Below, piece by piece: positions 1 to 8,569 of a stretch of DNA of 64,000 bases. The position numbers were made by a program, and so were the translations under genes. Below the pieces are notes generated by a model. It was not told the origin of the DNA. It saw only the letters and a program-made list of their open reading frames with translations, and searched no databases. The stretch covers positions 3,968,001 through 4,032,000 of the forward strand of contig NZ_CP135079.1 of assembly GCF_032121415.1 (NCBI RefSeq), in the 5' to 3' direction. This DNA is from Streptomyces parvus (GTDB lineage: Bacteria; Actinomycetota; Actinomycetes; Streptomycetales; Streptomycetaceae). Positions within the stretch are counted from its first letter, which is position 1; each line of letters starts with the position of its first letter.

Positions 1-401
1 CCGAACTGGCGGCCCTCGCCGTGCCGGTGGCGCCCGAGCGGGTCGGCCGGATGGACCCGCGCCATGTCGTGCTGGCGCCGACGCCGCAGGCCGAGCGCTG
101 GCAGTTACGGGTGGACCCGCTCAACGCGACGCTGACGGGGCGCTCGCGCGATCACTACTCGGGCCTGATCCTCATGGAGGCCGTGTACCAGGCGGTGCTG
201 GCCGGGCCCGGCCGGCAGGACTTCCGTCCGGCCTCCTTCTCCATCGACTTCTTCCGGTACGCGGACTTCGCGCCGCCCTGCTGGATAGAGGCCCACACCG
301 TGCCGGCGGACACGCCCGGAGCGACGACGGTGGTGGTGACCGGCCGCCAGGAGGGGCTGAGGGTCTTCGAGGCGGCCGTCGGGGACGCCCGCGCGTTCTG
401 A
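1..401 (+). CDS. AfsA-family hotdog protein, C-terminal part (5' end outside window)
   Basis: The frame is already open at the first bases and ends at a TGA at 399-401, so only the last ~132 residues are visible. The fragment reads DPRHVVLAPTP, then a W.L.VDP stretch, then RSRDHYSGLILMEAVYQA, the arrangement of the AfsA/ScbA hotdog repeat, followed by a second-strand FSIDFFRYADFAPPCW segment. AfsA-family enzymes condense a beta-ketoacyl chain with a glycerol-derived unit in gamma-butyrolactone or butenolide signal synthesis; some members have other roles. A GTG at 21 is internal to the family pattern and unlikely to be the true start. The gene converges on the P450 gene across a strong hairpin. 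The family call is fairly secure. Whether it makes a signal molecule is inferred. Confidence 0.75.
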   Translation, partial: ELAALAVPVAPERVGRMDPRHVVLAPTPQAERWQLRVDPLNATLTGRSRDHYSGLILMEAVYQAVLAGPGRQDFRPASFSIDFFRYADFAPPCWIEAHTVPADTPGATTVVVTGRQEGLRVFEAAVGDARAF

Positions 402-416
402 CCGTACGCCCCGCCC

Positions 417-449
417 GCTGCCGCCGGGCGCCGGTGCCCCGGCGGCAGC
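417..449. terminator. Bidirectional hairpin between convergent genes
   Basis: GCTGCCGCCGGG pairs with CCCGGCGGCAGC around an 8-9 nt loop, a stem of about 12 bp in the 96-bp gap between the AfsA-family gene and the P450 gene. There is no T-run, which is normal for Streptomyces terminators. Confidence 0.6.
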
Positions 450-497
450 AGGCCGGCGTGCGTACGCCGGAACCCGCCCCCTCCGTCCGGTACGAGC

Positions 498-1730
498 TCA
501 GGGCCGCAGTCTGACGAGCAGTTCACGGTGGCCGTTGGAGATGAACGACGCCAGCGGTTCGGCCGGCCGCTCCGGGTCGGCCAGGGCCATCTCCGGGAAA
601 CGGGAGAAGAGCGCGTCGAGGGCCACCGTCGCCTCCAGGCGGGCCAGCGGGGCGCCGAGGCAGTAATGGACCCCGTGGCCGAAGGAGAGGTGCTCCTTGC
701 GGGTGGGCCGGGTCACGTCGAACACATCGGCGTCCGCGCCGTGCAGCTCGGGGTCCCGGCCCGCCGCCGCGTACGAGATGACGATGGCGTCGCCCCCGCG
801 GATCGTCACCGTGTCCAGGTCGATGTCCTCGACCGCGTACCGCAGGATCGCGTGCGCGCCGGGCGCCTCGTACCGCAGGGTCTCGTCGATGACGTCCTCC
901 CAGCCGGCCTGTCCGCCGCGGACCAGGGCGAGTTGGCCGGGGTTGCGCAGCAGGGCGTCGACCGCCTGGTCGAGGAGGTTGACCGTGGTCTCGTAGCCTG
1001 CGGTGAACAGGAGGATCAGGTTGTCCGCCAGCTCCTTCTCGCTGAGCCGCCCGCCGTCCTCGTCCCGGACCGCGATGAGGTCGCTGGTGAGGTCGTCGCC
1101 GGGATGCTCCCGTTTGTGGGCGAGGACTTCGGCCATGGTGGAGTACAGGGCGAATCCGTTGGCGCGCGCCTCCTCGGGGGTCGCCGAGGTCCGGAAGAAC
1201 CCCTGGATGATCGTGCCGATGACGTCCCGCGACTGCTCGGGGACACCGAAGAGTTCGCACATGACCCGGTTCGGCACGGGGTGCGCGAAGTGGCGCCGCA
1301 GATCGACGGGTGCGTCCGGGGGCAGGGCGGCCAGCTCGTCCAGGACCTCGCGGGTCGTCTCCTCGACCCGGGGGCGGAGGGCGGCGACGCGGCGGCCGGT
1401 GAAGGCGGCCGCCACGGGTCTGCGGAGCCGGGTGTGCTCCTCGCCGTAGGCGGTGACCATGTTCTGCACGGACACCCAGATCGCCAGCGGCCAGTCCGGG
1501 GGGATCTCGCCGCGGGTCCAGGCCGGCCAGTGCCGGTAGGCGTCCTTGGAGACCCGCGGGTCCAGCAGCAGGCGCTTGATGGTCGCGTGGTGGGTGACCG
1601 ACCAGGCGTGGACGCCGCCGGGCAGTTCCACGCGGACCACCGGCCCGCGGGCGCGAATACGGGCGATCTCGCCCTGGATGTCGCGTCCTTGCGGATCGAG
1701 GGCGAAGGGGCAGGTGGCGGTACGGGGCAT
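498..1730 (-). CDS. Cytochrome P450
   Basis: A 410-residue soluble bacterial P450. Visible motifs are the I-helix oxygen-binding AGYETT at about 244-249, the K-helix ETLR at 283-286, and the heme-binding FGHGVHYCLG at 350-359, with the axial cysteine near 357. Length is typical of class I bacterial P450s (CYP105/107-like range), which need a separate ferredoxin and reductase; none is encoded here. The ATG at 1730 is preceded by AGGAG at good spacing. It is the last gene of a minus-strand series after a flavin monooxygenase and an exporter, which suggests a tailoring oxidation in a small-molecule pathway. A large hairpin separates it from the exporter, so it may also have its own promoter. The substrate cannot be told from sequence. 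Confidence 0.93.
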   Translation of the reverse strand: MPRTATCPFALDPQGRDIQGEIARIRARGPVVRVELPGGVHAWSVTHHATIKRLLLDPRVSKDAYRHWPAWTRGEIPPDWPLAIWVSVQNMVTAYGEEHTRLRRPVAAAFTGRRVAALRPRVEETTREVLDELAALPPDAPVDLRRHFAHPVPNRVMCELFGVPEQSRDVIGTIIQGFFRTSATPEEARANGFALYSTMAEVLAHKREHPGDDLTSDLIAVRDEDGGRLSEKELADNLILLFTAGYETTVNLLDQAVDALLRNPGQLALVRGGQAGWEDVIDETLRYEAPGAHAILRYAVEDIDLDTVTIRGGDAIVISYAAAGRDPELHGADADVFDVTRPTRKEHLSFGHGVHYCLGAPLARLEATVALDALFSRFPEMALADPERPAEPLASFISNGHRELLVRLRP

Positions 1731-1798
1731 GCTCGGCTCCTGTTCGTGACGGCGGCGCGGGTCGCTGAGAGGTGGTGGGCCGCCCGCACGCGGCAGCG

Positions 1799-1837
1799 GG
1801 GTGTCACCGGGTTCCGTGAGGAACCGGGTGACACCCC
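1799..1837. terminator. Long intercistronic hairpin
   Basis: A GGTGTCACCGGGTTCC arm pairs with GGAACCGGGTGACACC, about 17 bp with one mismatch, across a 4-5 nt loop. It lies between the exporter stop and the P450 start on the minus strand, so it may terminate the exporter mRNA or tune read-through into the P450 gene. Confidence 0.5.
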
Positions 1838-1864
1838 GAGTGTCCGCCGCCGGGACGGAATGAT

Positions 1865-3346
1865 CTAGACGGTGATGTCCGCCGAGGCCCGGCGCCGCGC
1901 GGAGGCCCGGACCGCGGCGACGGTGGTGAGGGCGACCGTCACGGCCGAGATGGCCACGAGGACCCAGAGGCCGCTGTGATAGCCGTCCAGCGTCTTGGCC
2001 CCTTCGCCGCCCCCGGTGTGGTCGACCGCCATGGTGGCGGTCACCACGGCGAGCACCACCGCGGCGCCGACCTGGTAGCCGGTCTGCAGGACGCCGGCCG
2101 CCAGGCCCTGTTCCTCGTCGGCCACGTTCGCGGTGGCCTGGACGTTGGCGGCGGGGAAGGAGAACGGGAAGGCGATGCCGATGAGGAGGATGCTCGGCAG
2201 GATCACCCAGAGGTAGCCGGAGCTCTCGTCGATGCGGAGGAAGAGCAGGTAGGAAGCGGTGTACGCGACGAATCCCGCGACGATCATCCACTGCACGCCG
2301 AACCGGGAGATGAGCTTGCCGGACCGGGGCGCGATCGTCGCGATGAGCAGCCCGATCGGGAGGAAGGCCAGGGCCATCTCCATCGGGGACCAGCCGCGCA
2401 GCGTCTGGAGGTACAGACCGCCGATGAACTGGAAGCTCATGTAGGTGCCGAGGATCGCCGCGGCCACCAGGCTGGCCCCGACCAGGGACCGGTTGCGCAG
2501 CAGTCCGAGGCGCAGCAGCGGCTGGGCGGTACGGGACTCGATGACGGCGAAGGCCGCCAGGAGCGCCACCGCCGCCGCGAACACCAGCAGGGTGCGAGCG
2601 GACAGCCAGCCGGCGTTGGGCGCCTCGACGATGGCGTACACGAGGAGCAGCATGCCGGCGGTCACGGTGACGGCCCCCGCCACGTCGAACGAGCCCCGTG
2701 CGCGGTCCGCGACGGTGTCGCGCGGGACCAGGGTCAGCCCGCCGACCAGGGCGGCGATCGCCACGACGACCGGCAGCAGGAAGGTCCAGCGCCAGTTGAT
2801 CTCGGTCAGCGCTCCTCCGACGATGACGCCGGTGGAGTAGCCGACCGCGCCGCAGGCGGTGTAGATGCCGACCGCCCGGTTGCGCTGCGGCCCCGCGGGG
2901 AAGTTGGTGATGATGATCGACAGCGCGGCCGGTGCGGTGAACGCGGCGCCGATGCCCATGACGAACCGGGCGGCGATGACCACCAGGCCCTCGTCGGTCA
3001 CCCCGCCGACCAGCGACCCCAGGGCGAAGACGGCCACGCCGACGAGGAACACGCGCCGGCGGCCGATGAGGTCCGCCATGCGGCCGCCCAGCAGCAGGAA
3101 GCCGCCGAAGCCGAGGACGTAGGAGCTCACGACCCACTGCACGGCCGCGGTGCTCATCCCGAGATCGGCCTGGATCGGCGGTACGGCGATCCCGACCATG
3201 ATGTTGTCGAGGGCGTCCAGGAAGAACGCCGCACAGACGCTGACCAGCAGGCCCCACTCGCGGAGCCCCCAGGATTTCTGGGTGCCGTCGGCACCGACCT
3301 TCTTGTCGCCCGCGGGCTCGACTTGTACTTCGCCGGAAGTTGCCAT
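1865..3346 (-). CDS. MFS multidrug exporter (DHA2/EmrB-QacA type, 14 TM)
   Basis: A 493-residue membrane protein. The N-terminal ~30 residues are hydrophilic, followed by LFVSVCAAFFLDALD-like TM1, then the family loop GGRMADLIGRRRVFLVG (MFS motif A, residues ~90-106) and about 14 hydrophobic segments. The length and motif fit the drug:H+ antiporter-2 family, which exports drugs or endogenous antibiotics by proton antiport. The ATG at 3346 has AGGAAAG upstream. It lies between the flavin monooxygenase and the P450 on the same strand with short gaps, so it is probably the self-resistance or product-export pump of that unit. The substrate is unknown. Confidence 0.9.
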   Translation of the reverse strand: MATSGEVQVEPAGDKKVGADGTQKSWGLREWGLLVSVCAAFFLDALDNIMVGIAVPPIQADLGMSTAAVQWVVSSYVLGFGGFLLLGGRMADLIGRRRVFLVGVAVFALGSLVGGVTDEGLVVIAARFVMGIGAAFTAPAALSIIITNFPAGPQRNRAVGIYTACGAVGYSTGVIVGGALTEINWRWTFLLPVVVAIAALVGGLTLVPRDTVADRARGSFDVAGAVTVTAGMLLLVYAIVEAPNAGWLSARTLLVFAAAVALLAAFAVIESRTAQPLLRLGLLRNRSLVGASLVAAAILGTYMSFQFIGGLYLQTLRGWSPMEMALAFLPIGLLIATIAPRSGKLISRFGVQWMIVAGFVAYTASYLLFLRIDESSGYLWVILPSILLIGIAFPFSFPAANVQATANVADEEQGLAAGVLQTGYQVGAAVVLAVVTATMAVDHTGGGEGAKTLDGYHSGLWVLVAISAVTVALTTVAAVRASARRRASADITV

Positions 3347-3438
3347 CAGCTTTCCTGATTCCTTGAGTGAGGTGCCGGCTGGTCCGGCAAGGGGTGCTGG
3401 TCGTTCCTTCGTCCCCGGCCGCGCTCGTCGCGGTGGGG

Positions 3439-4650
3439 TCAGCCCTTGAGCCCGAGAGGGAAGGGCGCCTGGGGGGTGCCGCCGATGAGGTGGGCGCCGG
3501 CGGACTGGGCGATCTGCTCCTGCGCCAGGATGTGCTGGCACATGGTGTGCAGGTCGCGCAGCCAGCGGTCCAGCGGCGAGGTCCGGTAGATGGACGCCGT
3601 GCCGACGAGGTCGGAGAGGCGCTGCACGATCGACCGTGCCGTACGGAAGGCGTTGAGCCGGGCGAGAGCGGCGGCGACCTGCTGGTCGGGGGTCGCCTCG
3701 ACGCCGTCCCGCAGCCGGTCCCACAGCTCGTCGAGCGAGCCGTAGACGGCGTAGCGGGCCGCGGAGAGCTGCATCTCGGCCTCGCCGATGGCGGTCTGCA
3801 CGCGGTAGCTGTCGGACCAGGGGGTGTCGGTGGCCCGCTCCACGCGGTGCGCGGCGAGTTCCCGCACGTGGTCGAGCGCGGCACGGGCCACGCCGAGCGG
3901 CACGCCCGGCACGTTGCCGAGGAAGGCGTCGGGTGCGGAGAACGGGCTGGAGTCGCGGGGGGTGGTGAAGTCGAACGTGCGGTCCTCGGGGACGAAGTGG
4001 TCCGTCACCCGGTAGTCCGTGCTGCCGCTGCCGGCCAGGCCGTGGGTGTGCCAGGTGTCGACGGTCTCGACCTCCTCGCGGCGCACGAGCATCAGCCGCC
4101 AGTTCACCGGGGCGCCGTCCTTGCCCGGCTCCGGGACGCCGTCGCTGTGGACGACGCAGCCGCCGACGACCCAGTCGGCGTGCGTGATGCCGCTGCCGAA
4201 GGGCCAGCGGCCCGTCACCCGGTAGCCGCCCGGGACCCGGTCGGCCCGGCCGACCGGGAAGATGAGCCCGGCGGTTATCGCGTCGGCGTCGGCCAGCATC
4301 TCCTTGACCACGGTCTCGTCGAGGTAGCCGGCGTAGATCCAGGTGTCCATACCGATCATGGCGCACCAGCCCGCCGCCGAGTCACCGTAGGAGAGTGCCT
4401 CGATCACCCGGGTCTGCTCCGAGAAGGTCAGCTCGGGCCCGCCCCACTCCTTGCGCATGCCGATCTGGAACACGCCGGTCCCGCGCACCAGCCGGACGGC
4501 CTCCTCCGGGAGGCGCCGGCCGCGTTCGATCTCCTCGGAGAGTTCCCGCAGCCGCGGTGCCGCGGCTTCGGCGCGGGCCAGGATCGTCTCGGCGGTCAGG
4601 GTTTCCCGCTCGGTCGCCGCGACGGTGGGCGGGGTCTGAGAGATGGTCAT
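3439..4650 (-). CDS. Flavin-dependent monooxygenase of acyl-CoA dehydrogenase fold (HsaA/ActVA-ORF5-like)
   Basis: A 403-residue protein of the acyl-CoA dehydrogenase superfamily, resembling the two-component group D flavin hydroxylases rather than true dehydrogenases. An N-terminal helical domain (to ~120) contains GDSAAGWCAM. A beta domain includes GRWPFGSGITHADW. The C-terminal helices carry a RTARSIVQRLSDLVGTAS-like segment. Such enzymes use reduced flavin from a partner reductase to hydroxylate aromatic or polyketide substrates. ATG at 4650 is preceded by AGGAGG at 6 nt. It is the first gene of the minus-strand unit with the exporter and P450, and is divergent from the CGNR regulator. 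No reductase lies next to it; the PPOX-type gene at 5.56-5.97 kb is not an obvious one. Confidence 0.8.
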   Translation of the reverse strand: MTISQTPPTVAATERETLTAETILARAEAAAPRLRELSEEIERGRRLPEEAVRLVRGTGVFQIGMRKEWGGPELTFSEQTRVIEALSYGDSAAGWCAMIGMDTWIYAGYLDETVVKEMLADADAITAGLIFPVGRADRVPGGYRVTGRWPFGSGITHADWVVGGCVVHSDGVPEPGKDGAPVNWRLMLVRREEVETVDTWHTHGLAGSGSTDYRVTDHFVPEDRTFDFTTPRDSSPFSAPDAFLGNVPGVPLGVARAALDHVRELAAHRVERATDTPWSDSYRVQTAIGEAEMQLSAARYAVYGSLDELWDRLRDGVEATPDQQVAAALARLNAFRTARSIVQRLSDLVGTASIYRTSPLDRWLRDLHTMCQHILAQEQIAQSAGAHLIGGTPQAPFPLGLKG

Positions 4651-4851
4651 GGAAAGCCTCCTATGCGTGCCTGCTGCCGGTTCTCGGCGAACGGCTCCGG
4701 TGCCGTGCCGCGCATGTCGTCGCGGGTGGTCCGGCGTCCGCGCTCCCTCACGTTAGGGACGGTCGGTCCGTGGCTGTCGCGTGAACGCGCACGTGATCTG
4801 ACACGTCTGCGTGCGGTCTCCGTGAGCTCCAGGCACTCCCCCTTGGCTAAC

Positions 4852-4857
4852 TGTCAA
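4852..4857 (-). promoter_or_regulatory. Possible -35 element of the monooxygenase operon
   Basis: On the minus strand this reads TTGACA, a perfect vegetative -35 hexamer, about 200 nt upstream of the monooxygenase start. No convincing TANNNT -10 lies 16-19 nt downstream, so the call is weak. Confidence 0.25.
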
Positions 4858-4895
4858 ACGTGACTTTAGGAGTTAGGGAGAGGGTTTGCAACCGC

Positions 4896-4909
4896 TCAAG
4901 TACACTTGA
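4896..4909. promoter_or_regulatory. Inverted repeat, candidate operator in the divergent gap
   Basis: TCAAGTACACTTGA is a perfect 6-2-6 inverted repeat 40 nt upstream of the CGNR regulator start, inside the 298-bp divergent gap shared with the monooxygenase operon. Position and symmetry suit an operator for the regulator; which protein binds it is inferred. Confidence 0.4.
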
Positions 4910-4948
4910 AGGGTTAGTGCTCCTCGGTACGGCCTGGAGGGATGCGCG

Positions 4949-5512
4949 ATGGCCCTGACCGACCCCCGCCCGTTCGTCGGCGAACCTGTCGCCGTCGACC
5001 TGTTGAACACGCTCTGGAAGGCCGACGGGCGCCGGCACGACCTGCTGGACTCCCTGCCGGGCCTGCGGACCTGGCTCGACGGCCACGGCCTGGGCGACCG
5101 CTTCCCCGCCGACGCCCAGGCCGCCGAAGCGCTGGTACGGACCCGGTCGGCGATCGCCGCGGTCTTCGCCGACCCGCGCTCGCCCGCCGCCGCCAAGAGC
5201 CTCGACGAGGTGCTGGAGCACGGCCGGGTCCGGCTGGTCCTGACCCCGGAAGGGCCCGGCGAAGAGGCCGAGTTCGCCGATCCTTCCTGGGGCGCGGCCT
5301 GGCTGGCCGCCCGCGACTACCTGCGGCTCCTCGACACCGCCCCGGACCGGATCCGCCGGTGCGCCCAGCCGGACTGCATACGGCACTTCGTCGACACGTC
5401 CCGCAACGGCACGCGCCGCTGGTGCTCCATGGCGCTGTGCGGAAACCGCGCCAAGGTGGCCCGCCACTACGTCCGCAACCGCGAGACCCGGGCCGGGGCC
5501 GCCGACGCATGA
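4949..5512 (+). CDS. ABATE/CGNR zinc-finger transcriptional regulator
   Basis: A 187-residue protein. The N-terminal part (residues 1-135, starting VGEPVAVDLLNT) is an ABATE-type ligand-binding domain. The C-terminal part (about 138-178) carries the treble-clef CGNR finger: RCAQPDC, then RRWCSMALCGNR, giving four zinc-ligand cysteines and the family-naming CGNR. This family is common in actinobacteria as local regulators. ATG at 4949 has GGAGGG upstream. It is divergent from the monooxygenase/exporter/P450 unit and overlaps or nearly abuts the PPOX gene behind it, so it probably controls both. The inverted repeat at 4896-4909 is a candidate site. The effector is unknown. Confidence 0.88.
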   Translation: MALTDPRPFVGEPVAVDLLNTLWKADGRRHDLLDSLPGLRTWLDGHGLGDRFPADAQAAEALVRTRSAIAAVFADPRSPAAAKSLDEVLEHGRVRLVLTPEGPGEEAEFADPSWGAAWLAARDYLRLLDTAPDRIRRCAQPDCIRHFVDTSRNGTRRWCSMALCGNRAKVARHYVRNRETRAGAADA

Positions 5513-5559
5513 CGGGCGCCCGCCCCCACCCCACCGAACACGGAAGGCCCCACCCGTAC

Positions 5560-5970
5560 ATGAGCCCCACCCGAGCCCTCCCCGACCGGCTCGTCTCCAC
5601 CCTCGGCCGGGCCAACCCCGCCGTCATGTCCACCCTGCGCCAGGACGGCGCACCCGTCTCGGTGGCGACCTGGTACCTGTGGGAGGAGGGGCGGGTCCTG
5701 GTGAACCTGGACGCCGGACGCAAGCGCCTGGCCCATCTGCGCGCCGACCCCCGCGTCTCGCTCACCGTCCTGGACGCCGACAGCTGGTACCGCCACATCA
5801 GCCTGCAGGGTCGCGTCGTGACACTGGAGGACGACGAGGGGCTGCGGGACATCGACCGGATCGCGCAGCACTACATCGGCGAGCGGTACCCGGACCGGGA
5901 GCGGCCGCGCGTCAGCGCCTGGATCGAGATCGAGACCTGGCACGCCTGGGGCATGGACGACACGCCTTGA
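5560..5970 (+). CDS. PPOX-class F420-dependent / FMN-split-barrel oxidoreductase
   Basis: A 136-residue split-barrel protein of the pyridoxamine-phosphate-oxidase-like superfamily. Typical elements are ANPAVMSTLRQDGAPVS (first strand pair), VNLDAGRKRLAHLRADPRVSLTV (cofactor-binding loop and helix) and ISLQGRVVTLEDD, with a C-terminal WIEIETWHAWG. Such proteins bind F420 or flavin and reduce small organic molecules. An ATG at 5509 overlaps the regulator stop as ATGA and would add 17 residues (153 aa). The shorter start matches the usual family N-terminus better, but translational coupling favours the longer one. Co-transcription with the CGNR regulator is likely. The cofactor preference is inferred from similarity only. 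Confidence 0.82.
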   Translation: MSPTRALPDRLVSTLGRANPAVMSTLRQDGAPVSVATWYLWEEGRVLVNLDAGRKRLAHLRADPRVSLTVLDADSWYRHISLQGRVVTLEDDEGLRDIDRIAQHYIGERYPDRERPRVSAWIEIETWHAWGMDDTP

Positions 5971-6010
5971 GGGGTGCTCGTGGGGCGCCCGGGGCGCCCG
6001 CACCGAAACG

Positions 6011-6050
6011 CCGGGTGGGGCCCGCGACCTGAGTCGTGGGCCCCACCCGG
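6011..6050. terminator. Strong bidirectional terminator hairpin
   Basis: An 18-nt arm (starting CCGGGTGGGGCCCGCGAC) pairs with GTCGTGGGCCCCACCCGG through a CTGA loop, with one G-U pair. It lies between the convergent PPOX and AMP-ligase genes. Confidence 0.75.
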
Positions 6051-6064
6051 GCTCCGCCGCCGGA

Positions 6065-7738
6065 TCAGCCCACCGGAGCGGGCTCCGCCGAGAAGCCGGC
6101 CGCGCCCGCCGCCTCGAACTGCTCCCGCAACTGGGCCCGTCGGAGCTTGCCGATGCCCGTCTTGGGCACGTCCTCCATGCCCACCGGCACCGTGTGGGCC
6201 ACGGTCACGCCCAGCGTCCGGGCCAGTTGGTCACGGACCATCCGGGCGGCCGCGGCCGGCTCCGTCCCGCCGCGCGGGTGGAAGAAGACCGCGAGTTCCT
6301 CGGTGCCCGACTCCGGCCCGGTCACCGGGCAGGCGACGGTGTAGGACGGCACGACCACGTCCAGCTCCTCCACCCGGGCCTCGATCTCGTGCCCGTGGTA
6401 GGTGACGCCACCGAGCTGGATCACGTCGTCCGCACGGCCGGTCACCGTGAGAATGCCGTCCCGCACATAGGCGAGATCCCCGGTCCGGAACCAGCTGTCC
6501 GTGAAGGACTGCCGGTTCTGCCCCGGGTTGCGGTAGTACCCCGAGGTCACACTCGCCCCGCTGACCTGCAACAGGCCCGTCGTGCCCACGGGAACGATCC
6601 GGTTGCGCTCGTCGACCACGCGCAGGGACGTGCCCGGCTGCGGCCGCCCCACCGGCACGTACCGGTCGTCACCCGCGTTGACGGCCCAGAACTCGCAGTC
6701 GGCCACCCCCGCGGACGTCTCGGACATGCCCCAGCCCGGCCACATCGCGTCCCGGGGCAGCCCGAGGGGGGCCAGCAGTTCCAGGAAGCGGCGCACCACG
6801 CCGCTGCGGACGGCCTCGCCGCCGTTCATGATGTACCGCAGACAGCTCAGGTCCCACGAACGCCCCTCCAGCCGGTCCGCCAGGTCGTTGATCAGGCCGA
6901 AGGCGAAGTTGGGGGCCCAGGTGGTGTCGGCGCGGTGCCGGTCGATGCCCTCCAGCCAGCGCAGCGGGTCCCCGAGCACCCACTCGATCCCGGCGTGCAC
7001 CTGGTAGCAGCCGAGGTAGACATCGCGTACGTGGAACATGACCAGCCCGCCGACATGGTCGAGGGGCATCCAGTTGAAGCTGCGGGTCGTGGCCCCCAGC
7101 CGGTTCAGCCGCACCGTGGCGGATGTGCGGCTCAGCACGTTGCGATGGGTGAGGGTGACGGCCTTGGGCACCCCGGTGCTGCCCGAGGTGAGCAGCAGGA
7201 CGGCCGGATCGTCCGGCGCCGCCCGGTGCCAGACGCTCTCGGGTGCGCCGGAACCGAGCCGGTCCGTGTCGCCGAGCAGGGCCTGCGGCCACCGCGGGTC
7301 GGCGGCGACGGCCTCGGCGATCTCCTGGCCGGGACCGGTGAGGACCTTCGGCCTCCCGTACCCCTGCCACACCCGCTGGAGCAGCTCGGGTGCGGTGGCC
7401 CGCTGGTCCGCCGTGGCTCCGGCGTTGACCGGCATGGGGACGAAGCCGCCCAGCACACAGGCCCAGAAGGCGGTCAGCAGCGCCGGCGGTTCGGCGACCT
7501 GGAGGACGACCGTCTCGCCGGGCACGAGACCCGCCGCACGCAGACCGCCGAGGAGCCGGGCCGCGCCGTCCAGCAGTTCCGGGTAGGTCAGAGCCGTCTC
7601 GGAGCCGTCGTCGCCCACGAAGCAGATGCCGGCCGAGGCGGCGGTCTCCGCCGCCCGGACCAGGGTCTCGCCGAGGTCGCGGACCTCCGTGGGGACGGCG
7701 GGCCCGCCGTCGAGGAAAGAGACGTCGGTGGTCGTCAT
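6065..7738 (-). CDS. AMP-dependent acyl/aryl ligase (ANL superfamily, fatty-acyl-AMP-ligase-like)
   Basis: A 557-residue adenylate-forming enzyme. The P-loop LLLTSGSTGVPKA sits at about 181-193. A later WFRTGDLAYV motif supplies the hinge-proximal aspartate, and a C-terminal KTGIGKLRR holds the catalytic lysine. NFAFGLINDLADRL and the GWGMSETSAG region resemble FAAL-type and polyketide-associated ligases rather than fatty-acid degradation ligases. It would activate a carboxylic acid as AMP ester for transfer to CoA or a carrier protein. No carrier protein gene is visible nearby. It overlaps the upstream methyltransferase by ATGA (7735-7738), so the two are translationally coupled and presumably act on one product. 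Confidence 0.85.
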   Translation of the reverse strand: MTTTDVSFLDGGPAVPTEVRDLGETLVRAAETAASAGICFVGDDGSETALTYPELLDGAARLLGGLRAAGLVPGETVVLQVAEPPALLTAFWACVLGGFVPMPVNAGATADQRATAPELLQRVWQGYGRPKVLTGPGQEIAEAVAADPRWPQALLGDTDRLGSGAPESVWHRAAPDDPAVLLLTSGSTGVPKAVTLTHRNVLSRTSATVRLNRLGATTRSFNWMPLDHVGGLVMFHVRDVYLGCYQVHAGIEWVLGDPLRWLEGIDRHRADTTWAPNFAFGLINDLADRLEGRSWDLSCLRYIMNGGEAVRSGVVRRFLELLAPLGLPRDAMWPGWGMSETSAGVADCEFWAVNAGDDRYVPVGRPQPGTSLRVVDERNRIVPVGTTGLLQVSGASVTSGYYRNPGQNRQSFTDSWFRTGDLAYVRDGILTVTGRADDVIQLGGVTYHGHEIEARVEELDVVVPSYTVACPVTGPESGTEELAVFFHPRGGTEPAAAARMVRDQLARTLGVTVAHTVPVGMEDVPKTGIGKLRRAQLREQFEAAGAAGFSAEPAPVG

Positions 7739-8487
7739 ATCGCTTCCTTCGGAGTGGGGGCGGCGATGAGCACCAGCGGCCCGCGGCCGTGGCCGGGGGC
7801 GGGCTCCTTGCGGAACCCGCCGTACTCGGCGGTGACGGTGAACCCCGCCTCGGTGAGCAGGCCGCGCACCTCGGGCCCGGTGAGGACGGACTGGTCGAAG
7901 AAGTTGTCGTACATGGACACCCGGCCGTCTGCGTCGCGCACCAGCAGCGTCTCCTCGTTGCGCCAGGTCGCCGCGTGCGGGTTGACCGACTGGCGGGCGA
8001 GCCGCGTGATGAGGACGTCATCGCCGCGGTGGTGGGCGACGGTGTGCTGCTGGTAGCTCTCGACGAAGTTCAGCAGGTGGCCGAATTCCAGGACGAGCCG
8101 TCCCTCGGGCGCCAGGTGGCGCCGCGTCGTCTCCAGCAAGGACCGCAGCTTGTCGTGCGGCAGGTAGTTGAGGGTCATGAAGAGGCTGTAGACCAGGTCG
8201 AAACGGCGGTCCGCCTCGAACTTCTCGGCCCGGCCGTGCACGTACTCCACGCCCGCGCCGCCCGCTCGCCGGGCGTACTCCACGAAGCTCGCGCTCTGGT
8301 CCACCCCCACGCAGGAGTAACCGAGTTCGCCCAGTCGGCGCAGGTTGGTGCCGGTTCCGGAGCCGAGGTCGAGGACCCGGCTGCCGGGGGGAGCGCAGGA
8401 GGCCAGGAACTCCGTCTCGGCGTCGAGGTTCCGGAAGTCCCGACGCATGATCTCGTAGTACTCACCGGGGAATTCGAAGCTGGTCAA
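7735..8487 (-). CDS. SAM-dependent methyltransferase (class I)
   Basis: A 250-residue class I methyltransferase. Motif I is RVLDLGSGTGT at about 37-47, followed by VGVDQSASFVEYARR (motif II acidic region) and FDLVYSLFMTLNYL (motif IV). The N-terminal EYYEIMRRDF pattern is like small-molecule N/O-methyltransferases. The best start is a TTG at 8487, with AAGGTGAA at normal spacing; no in-frame ATG with a ribosome site lies nearby. The stop overlaps the AMP-ligase start. The AraC regulator lies 82 bp upstream on the same strand. Substrate unknown; pairing with the ligase suggests methylation of the activated acid or its product. Confidence 0.88.
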   Translation of the reverse strand: MTSFEFPGEYYEIMRRDFRNLDAETEFLASCAPPGSRVLDLGSGTGTNLRRLGELGYSCVGVDQSASFVEYARRAGGAGVEYVHGRAEKFEADRRFDLVYSLFMTLNYLPHDKLRSLLETTRRHLAPEGRLVLEFGHLLNFVESYQQHTVAHHRGDDVLITRLARQSVNPHAATWRNEETLLVRDADGRVSMYDNFFDQSVLTGPEVRGLLTEAGFTVTAEYGGFRKEPAPGHGRGPLVLIAAPTPKEAI

Positions 8488-8569
8488 CGTTTCACCTTTC
8501 GCAGCGGTGATGGCACGCCGGACCGCGTGACCGGTACGGCGTGAGGGAGGGGGGGAGCGGCGGAGGGCG

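Noticed and set aside
498..3884. A continuous minus-strand frame of about 1128 codons covering the P450 and antisense-frame sequence through the exporter
   Set aside because: Only the first-gene part (498-1730) has P450 motifs and a ribosome site. The rest is Arg/Pro/Gly-rich shadow of the exporter in another frame.
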